Origin: Curtobacterium pusillum
GTDB lineage: Bacteria > Actinomycetota > Actinomycetes > Actinomycetales > Microbacteriaceae
Direction: 5' to 3'
Length of the DNA stretch: 64,000 nt
NCBI RefSeq assembly: GCF_007673235.1
Contig: NZ_VDZH01000001.1
Span: forward strand, 611,261 to 675,260
The notes beneath the pieces were generated by a model. The model searched no databases, was not told the origin of the DNA, and saw only the letters and a program-made list of their open reading frames with translations. Positions within the stretch are counted from its first letter, which is position 1, and each line of letters starts with the position of its first letter. Position numbers and translations under genes: made by a program. Positions 58,973 to 64,000 of the stretch are shown here, piece by piece.

Positions 58973-60594
58973 GCTGCGTCCTTCCAGGCACCGGTGAGCT
59001 GGTCGAGGCGGGTGTCCGCACCGAACGCGATGCCGTGCACGTCCTTCGCGGTGGCGATGATGCTCGTGAGCTCGTGCACCGGGACGAAGTCCACCTGCGA
59101 GGCGATCCGCTGCTGGATCGCCGCGAACGTGGCGGTGCGGTCGGTGCCGGACGACTGCGAGAGCTCCTTCGTGAACAGGGCGTCGAGCGTGCCGTCGCCG
59201 GCACCGATCGACTGGGCACCGTCGCTCGAGAACTTCGAGCGGAGGACGTCGCCGTCGGCGCGTGAGTTGTTGTCCCACGCGATGTCCCAGTCACCGCTGG
59301 TCGTGTTGGCGAGGTACTGCGGGACGGTGCCGCTCTCCAGGGTGAGGCCGACGCCGACCTTCTTCAGCTCCTGCTGGATGAGTTCGAGCGAGGTCTGGTT
59401 CGGCCCGAAGTTCGTGATCCAGATGAGCTTGAGCTGCAGCTTCTGGCCGTCCTTCGCGCGGATGCCGTCCGATCCCTTCTCCCACCCGGCTGATTCCAGC
59501 GCCTTCTTCGCCGCGGAGGGGTCGTACGAGATCGCCGACGAGGTGTCGGTGTAGCCGGGGGTGGTCGAGCCGAGCACCGAGGTCGCGACCTTGAACAGGT
59601 CGTTCAGGGACGTGTCCCGCACGGTCTTCGGGTCGACGGCCTGCGCGATCGCCTTGCGGACGACGAGGTCGGACACGAGCGGGCGCTTCTGGTTGAACGT
59701 GAGACCGAACACCTGCCCGGGGTTCGCGCGGGTGACGAGTTCGTACTGTGACTGCAGCGTGTCGACGTCGCTCGGCTGCACGCTGCTGATGGCGTCGAGC
59801 TGACCGGACTGGAGGCTGCCGGTGCGGACGCTCGCCTCCGGGACGACCTGGAACGTCACCTTGGACAGGTGCGCCGCGCCGGCGTTCGACCGCGCGGCGG
59901 GGCCCCAGTCGTAGTCCTTGCGCTTCGTGAGGACGGTGGAGGTGTTCTTCGTGTACGACGACAGGGTGAACGGCCCGGTCCCGATGACGGCCTTGCCGTC
60001 GGCCCGGTCGTCGAACGGCGTCTCGGTGGTCTTCGGCGCGACGATGCCGAGCGCGACCGACGCGGTGGCGTTCGGGAACGCGGCGTTCGGCGTCGTGAAG
60101 TCGACCTCGACGGTGTCGTCGTCGATGACCTTCGTCTCCCGGTAGCCGGAGAAGTACGCGGCGGCGGTGCTCGACGCACCGGCCTTCGCGATGTCGTCGA
60201 ACGTGTCCTTGACCGCGGTCGCGTCGAACGCCGACCCGTCGGAGAAGGTCACACCGGAGCGCAGGTCGAACGTGAACGCGGTGGCGTCGGCGTTCGCCGA
60301 GTACTTCGTCGCGAGCCAGGGCTTGAGCGAGCCGTCGGACGGGTCCTGCCAGAGCAGCGAGTCGACGAGCTGCCGGGTGATGGCGAGCGTGTCGTTGCCG
60401 GCGCCGGTGCCCGTCGGGTTGAGCGTGATCGGGTCGTTCGCGATCGCGTAGGTGAGCGACCCGCCGTCGACCGGCTTCGACGACGAGGACGACGACGCGG
60501 TGCTGCCCGACGAGCAGCCGGCCATCACCAGGGCCGCCGCGGTGCCGGCCGCGATCGCGGCCACCAGACGGATCGGGGTGCGGTGGATGGTCAT
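58969..60594 (-). CDS. Peptide/opine-type ABC transporter solute-binding lipoprotein (SBP_bac_5)
   Basis: 541-aa family 5 solute-binding protein. The signal peptide ends in MAGC (Cys about 27), giving a lipoprotein, followed by a Ser-rich linker. The core has LTYAIANDPITLNPTGTG, LVDSLLWQDPSDGSLKPWLATKY, the family signature region FTFDLRSGVTFSDGSAFDATAVKDTF and DWDIAWDNNSRADGD. The ligand is unknown; relatives bind oligopeptides, glutathione, nickel or sugars. It overlaps the ATPase gene upstream and the LLM gene downstream by 4 bp each. Confidence 0.92.
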   Translation of the reverse strand: MTIHRTPIRLVAAIAAGTAAALVMAGCSSGSTASSSSSSKPVDGGSLTYAIANDPITLNPTGTGAGNDTLAITRQLVDSLLWQDPSDGSLKPWLATKYSANADATAFTFDLRSGVTFSDGSAFDATAVKDTFDDIAKAGASSTAAAYFSGYRETKVIDDDTVEVDFTTPNAAFPNATASVALGIVAPKTTETPFDDRADGKAVIGTGPFTLSSYTKNTSTVLTKRKDYDWGPAARSNAGAAHLSKVTFQVVPEASVRTGSLQSGQLDAISSVQPSDVDTLQSQYELVTRANPGQVFGLTFNQKRPLVSDLVVRKAIAQAVDPKTVRDTSLNDLFKVATSVLGSTTPGYTDTSSAISYDPSAAKKALESAGWEKGSDGIRAKDGQKLQLKLIWITNFGPNQTSLELIQQELKKVGVGLTLESGTVPQYLANTTSGDWDIAWDNNSRADGDVLRSKFSSDGAQSIGAGDGTLDALFTKELSQSSGTDRTATFAAIQQRIASQVDFVPVHELTSIIATAKDVHGIAFGADTRLDQLTGAWKDAA

Positions 60595-62264
60595 GAGACT
60601 CCTTCGGGTGCGGCAGCGCCGTCGACGACGACGCCTGCGGGGTCGGGTGCGACCCGCCGGGATCGTCCGGGGATCGCGTCGAGCAGGGCACGGGTGTACT
60701 CGTGCTGCGGGTGGTGGAGGACGTCGGCGACACCGCCGTGCTCGACCACGCGCCCGCCCCGGAGGACGGAGACCTCGTGGGCGATGCGGCGGACGACGGC
60801 GAGGTCGTGGGAGATGAACAGGTACGAGACGCCGAGTGTCTCCTGCAGTGACGCGAGCAGGTCGAGGATCTGCGCCTGCACGGACACGTCGAGCGCCGAG
60901 ACCGGTTCGTCGAGGACGACGAACGACGGGTCGAGCGCGAGGGCCCGGGCGATCGCGACGCGCTGCCGCTGACCGCCCGACAGCTCCGACGGTCGACGTG
61001 CCGCCGCCGAGGCGGGCAGCGCCACGAGGTCGAGCAGCTCCGCGGCGCGGGCCGCACGGGACCGCCTGGTGCCGATGCCGAACGCCGCGAGCGGGTCGGC
61101 GATGACCGCCCCGACCGACAGCCGCGGGTGCAGGGCCGCGTACGGGTTCTGCTGCACGATCTGCGCGCGGCGCCGGTACGCCCGCAGCGCCGCACCGCGG
61201 GCCGCGGTCACGTCGTCGCCGTCGAACCGGACGGTGCCCGCGTCGGCACGCTCGAGACCGAGCACCAGCCGTGCCGTCGTCGACTTCCCGGACCCGGACT
61301 CCCCCACCAGCGCGAGGGTGCGGCCGCGCGGGACGGTCACGTCGACGCCGTCGACGGCGGCCACGCGGGCGAAGGACTTCCGCAGGCCGGTCGCGACGAC
61401 GAGCGGGTCGGCAGGGTCGGCCTGGAGGCGCGGGGCGGCTCCCACGGACACGGTCACGTCGTCGAGACTGGGCGCCGCTGCGATGAGCGCGCGGGTGTAG
61501 GCCTCGCGGGGTGCGCCGAGCACCTCGGCGGGGGTGCCCTGCTCGACGATCCGGCCCTCGGACATCACGACGATCCGGTCGGCCCGGTCCGCGGCGACCC
61601 CGAGGTCGTGGGTGATGAAGAGGACGCTCGTCCCCCGCTCGGCGACGAGCCGGTCGAGGTGGTCGAGGATCGTCCGCTGCACGGTGACGTCGAGGGCGCT
61701 CGTGGGCTCGTCGGCGACGAGGAGTTCCGGGTCGCCGATCAGCGCGATGGCGATGAGCACGCGCTGCCGCATGCCGCCGGAGAGCTCGTGCGGGTACTGC
61801 TTCGCGCGCAGCTCCGGGCGGTCGATCCCGGCGCGGCGGAGCTCCTCCACGGCGCGCTCGTGTGCTTCTGCCCCCGTTGCGATGCCGTGGATCTCGAGCA
61901 CCTCGGCGACCTGCCGGCCGATCCGCGTGACGGGGTTGAGGGAGACGGTGGGGTCCTGCGGGACGAAGCCGATCCGGACGCCGCGGACACGACGCACCTC
62001 GGCGTCGGACGCGGTGACCAAGTCGAGGTCCGCGGAACCGGCGGCGGTCCCGGAGAGCCGCACCGTGCCTCCAGTCAGGTCGGCCGCTGCGGGCAGGAGC
62101 CGGAGGACCGCGTGCGCCGTCGTCGACTTGCCCGAACCGGACTCGCCGACGATCGCGACGCGTTCGCCGCGGCCGACGTCGAGGGAGACGCCGTGCAGTG
62201 CGGTGCGCGCGTGCCGGCCGTGGCCGTACGCGACCGTGAGGTCGCGGATGCTGAGGAGGCTCAT
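60591..62264 (-). CDS. Fused DppD-DppF-type ABC transporter ATP-binding protein
   Basis: 557 aa with two complete ATPase domains. First half: Walker A GESGSGKST (about 39-47), signature LSGGMRQRVLIAIAL, Walker B LLVADEPTSALD, FITHDLGVAAD. Second half (from about residue 286): Walker A GESGSGKST, QQNPYAALHPRLSV, signature LSGGQRQRVAIARALAL, Walker B FVVLDEPVSALD, FISHDLAVVR. Each half ends with an oligopeptide-type C-terminal region (YTRALIAAAP; YTRALLDAIPG). The linker (about 270-285) is encoded partly by a CTGGAGGCGCGG half-element. It overlaps its neighbours by 4 bp, inside an Opp/Dpp operon. Confidence 0.94.
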   Translation of the reverse strand: MSLLSIRDLTVAYGHGRHARTALHGVSLDVGRGERVAIVGESGSGKSTTAHAVLRLLPAAADLTGGTVRLSGTAAGSADLDLVTASDAEVRRVRGVRIGFVPQDPTVSLNPVTRIGRQVAEVLEIHGIATGAEAHERAVEELRRAGIDRPELRAKQYPHELSGGMRQRVLIAIALIGDPELLVADEPTSALDVTVQRTILDHLDRLVAERGTSVLFITHDLGVAADRADRIVVMSEGRIVEQGTPAEVLGAPREAYTRALIAAAPSLDDVTVSVGAAPRLQADPADPLVVATGLRKSFARVAAVDGVDVTVPRGRTLALVGESGSGKSTTARLVLGLERADAGTVRFDGDDVTAARGAALRAYRRRAQIVQQNPYAALHPRLSVGAVIADPLAAFGIGTRRSRAARAAELLDLVALPASAAARRPSELSGGQRQRVAIARALALDPSFVVLDEPVSALDVSVQAQILDLLASLQETLGVSYLFISHDLAVVRRIAHEVSVLRGGRVVEHGGVADVLHHPQHEYTRALLDAIPGRSRRVAPDPAGVVVDGAAAPEGVS

Positions 62265-63151
62265 CGGACGGCCCGCCGTTCGGTGTCGAGGGCCCGGGCG
62301 ACGCGGTTGCCGGCGAGCACCGTGACCGCGATGACGAGACCCGGGATGGTCGTCAGCCACCACGAGGTGGCGATGTAGTCGCGGCCGGTCGAGACGAGCG
62401 AGCCCCACTCCGGTGCCGGCGGCTGGGCACCGTAGCCGAGGAAGCTCAGGCTCGAGACGGCGAGGATCGCGGTGCCGAACTCGAGCGCGGCGAGGACGAG
62501 CACGGGGCCGGCCGCGTTCGGCAGCACGTGCACCAGCAGCACCCGCCACCAGCGGTTCCCGTTCGCGGTGGCCGCCTCGACGTACTGGGCGGTGCGGACG
62601 CGGACGACCTCGGAGCGCATGATCCGGGCGATGGTGGCGATGCTCGCGACGCCGACCGCCACCGCGACGTTCACGGTGCCGAACCCCAGGACGGTGACGA
62701 TCGTCAACGACAGCAGCAGGCTCGGGATGGCGAGCAGGACGTCCGCGACGCGCATGAGCACCGTGTCGACCACCCCGCCGACGAACCCGGCGAGGAGCCC
62801 GAACACCGAGCCGCCGACGAGCCCGATGAGGATCGCGAGGATCGCCGCCTGCAGGGTGAGCGCGGTGCCGTGCACGACCCTGGCGTAGAGGTCGCGGCCG
62901 AGCTGGTCGGTGCCGAACCAGTGCGCGGCGTCCGGCGCGGTGAGCTTCACGGCCGGGTCCGCGGCGAGCGGGTCGTGGTGGGTCAGGGCTCCGGGGAGCA
63001 GCGCGGCGAGGACGACGAGCGCGAGCCAGAGGACCGCCACGGTGAGCGTCGGCCGGGCGACGAGGCCCCGGAGTGCGGTCGCGCCGCCGGGGACGCGGTC
63101 GGTGACGAGCGACGCTGGACGGCCGATCGCGAGCTGCGTGGTCTCGGTCAT
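62261..63151 (-). CDS. Opp/Dpp-type ABC transporter permease (DppC-like)
   Basis: 296-aa inner-membrane permease. After a cytoplasmic N-terminus comes VAVLWLALVVLAALLPGAL, then the DppC hallmark HWFGTDQLGRDLYARVVHGT, further helices and the EAA-type loop YVEAATANGNRWWRVLLVHVLPNAAGPVLV. FLGYGAQPPAPEWGSLVSTG near the end is also typical. The ATG at 63151 overlaps the upstream permease stop by 4 bp; the downstream ATPase start overlaps its stop in the same way. Confidence 0.93.
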   Translation of the reverse strand: MTETTQLAIGRPASLVTDRVPGGATALRGLVARPTLTVAVLWLALVVLAALLPGALTHHDPLAADPAVKLTAPDAAHWFGTDQLGRDLYARVVHGTALTLQAAILAILIGLVGGSVFGLLAGFVGGVVDTVLMRVADVLLAIPSLLLSLTIVTVLGFGTVNVAVAVGVASIATIARIMRSEVVRVRTAQYVEAATANGNRWWRVLLVHVLPNAAGPVLVLAALEFGTAILAVSSLSFLGYGAQPPAPEWGSLVSTGRDYIATSWWLTTIPGLVIAVTVLAGNRVARALDTERRAVR

Positions 63152-64000
63152 GCGGGGACCGCCTTCGGTTCGGTGGCGTCGGACGGGGTGGCACCCGGCG
63201 TCGCGCCGTCCTGCTCCCGCAGCTTCCGGCGGCTCCCCGCCAGGACGACCCGCGGGTCGAGGAGCGGGTACACGAGGTCGACGACGAGGTTCGCGACGAC
63301 GAAGATCGCCGCGGCGACGAGCACGATGCCCTGCACGACGGGGATGTCCTGCCCCTGCACGGCGGTCGCGGTGACCCGGCCGAGGCCCGGGCGGGAGAAC
63401 ACCGTCTCGGTGACGACGGTGCCGGAGAACAGCTGTCCGACGATGAGGCCGGTCACGGTGAGTGCCGGCAGCGCGGCGTTCTTCAGCGCGTGCCGGAGCT
63501 GCACCCGCCACCGTCCGGCGCCCTTGGCGTACGCGGTGTCGACGTACGGCTCACGCAGCGTCGCGACCAGGGACTTCGACAGCAGCTGGGCGATCGTCGC
63601 ACCGGTGGGCAGCGCCAGGGTGATCGCCGGCAGGACGACCGACGACGGTCCCTCGCCGCCGAACGCCGGGAACAGGTGCAGGCCGAACGAGAACCACTGC
63701 ACGAGCAGCAGGGCGAACCAGAAGCCGGGCACGGCGACGCCGATCGGGGGCAGCTGGAGCAGGAACTGGCCGAGGGCACGGTTCCGGGTCCACGTCGCCA
63801 GCACGGCGACGCCACCGCCGAACACGATCGCGAGCAGCAGGCCGACGACGGCGATCTGCGCGGTCGGCCCGACGGCCTCGCCGATGACCTCGGTGACGGG
63901 TCGTCCGACGCCGATCGAGCGACCGAGGTCGCCGGTCAGCAGTGAACCGAGGTGTTGGAAGTACTGCACGAGCACGGGCTGGTCCAGTCCGTACTGGTGT
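63148..64000 (-). CDS. Opp/Dpp-type ABC transporter permease (DppB-like), partial at window edge
   Basis: The reverse strand reads open from base 64000, so the N-terminus (probably about 30-50 residues with the first membrane segment) is missing; 283 residues are visible. They start HQYGLDQPVLVQYFQHLGSL, the DppB periplasmic segment, followed by helices, AVPGFWFALLLVQWF, and the EAA-type loop YVDTAYAKGAGRWRVQLRHALKNAALPALTV. The C-terminus has a charged tail (GSRRKLREQDGATPG). First visible gene of the reverse-strand importer-monooxygenase operon; the promoter lies outside the window. Confidence 0.92.
   Translation of the reverse strand, partial: HQYGLDQPVLVQYFQHLGSLLTGDLGRSIGVGRPVTEVIGEAVGPTAQIAVVGLLLAIVFGGGVAVLATWTRNRALGQFLLQLPPIGVAVPGFWFALLLVQWFSFGLHLFPAFGGEGPSSVVLPAITLALPTGATIAQLLSKSLVATLREPYVDTAYAKGAGRWRVQLRHALKNAALPALTVTGLIVGQLFSGTVVTETVFSRPGLGRVTATAVQGQDIPVVQGIVLVAAAIFVVANLVVDLVYPLLDPRVVLAGSRRKLREQDGATPGATPSDATEPKAVPA

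Overview
This is a gene-dense, very high-GC stretch from an actinobacterial chromosome. Several things fit the family Microbacteriaceae, and a Curtobacterium-like genome is my best guess: actinobacterium-specific families (DUF3093, DUF4193, SepH, DUF4191, PAC2, a SPOR-like mini-protein), the order pepA-lpd-sucB ... DUF4191-RDD-glnA ... glnE-glnA2 ... map-ppgK-rnpB, a sigA with a Lys/Ala-rich N-terminus, and many start codons preceded by a TAnnnT box and no ribosome binding site. The genus is inferred; there is no rRNA in the window.

Layout. 0-9 kb: 5'-truncated window edge of dut, DUF3093, DUF4193, sepH, a phosphodiesterase, then parC and parE facing each other. 9-16.7 kb: a small zinc-finger protein, murT-gatD, sigA, an MFS carrier, a PAC2 protein and pepA. 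16.7-24 kb: lpd and sucB, an unknown protein, DUF4191, RDD, and glnA behind a double GlnR-type operator. 24-29 kb: a three-gene polysaccharide operon (processive GT2 synthase, GH26-like hydrolase, UDP-sugar dehydrogenase). 29-38 kb: glnE/glnA2, map/ppgK, rnpB, a COG1579 coiled-coil protein and Nif3. 38-48 kb: hypothetical, hydrolase, AraC regulator, an RsbW/STAS pair, a Bcr-type MFS, ppc and a BCCT carrier. 48-50 kb: a DtxR-type iron locus (heme oxygenase, DUF2470, siderophore-interacting protein). 50-53.3 kb: a small accessory cluster with two nuclease-like zinc proteins, a RES/Xre toxin-antitoxin pair and DUF4287. 53.4-64 kb: an amino-acid ABC importer facing an operon of two luciferase-like monooxygenases and an Opp/Dpp-type importer that runs off the window; together these look like uptake and cleavage of organosulfur compounds.

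The most interesting observation is murT-gatD. The GatD homologue has no cysteine at all, and the positions of the catalytic Cys and His are Gly95 and Gln198. The MurT homologue also has no cysteine, so it lacks the usual Cys4 zinc ribbon, yet its ATP-binding and ligase motifs are intact. Microbacteriaceae have type-B peptidoglycan, in which the D-Glu alpha-carboxyl carries the cross-bridge rather than being amidated. I infer that this pair may be a remodelled ligase that joins a bridge amino acid to D-Glu instead of ammonia.

A second theme is a set of intergenic palindromic repeats. Seven hairpins share the core CTGGAGGCGCGG and mostly sit at 3' ends, where they probably act as terminators. 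Half copies lie inside coding sequences, and four other repeat families share the same kind of sites.
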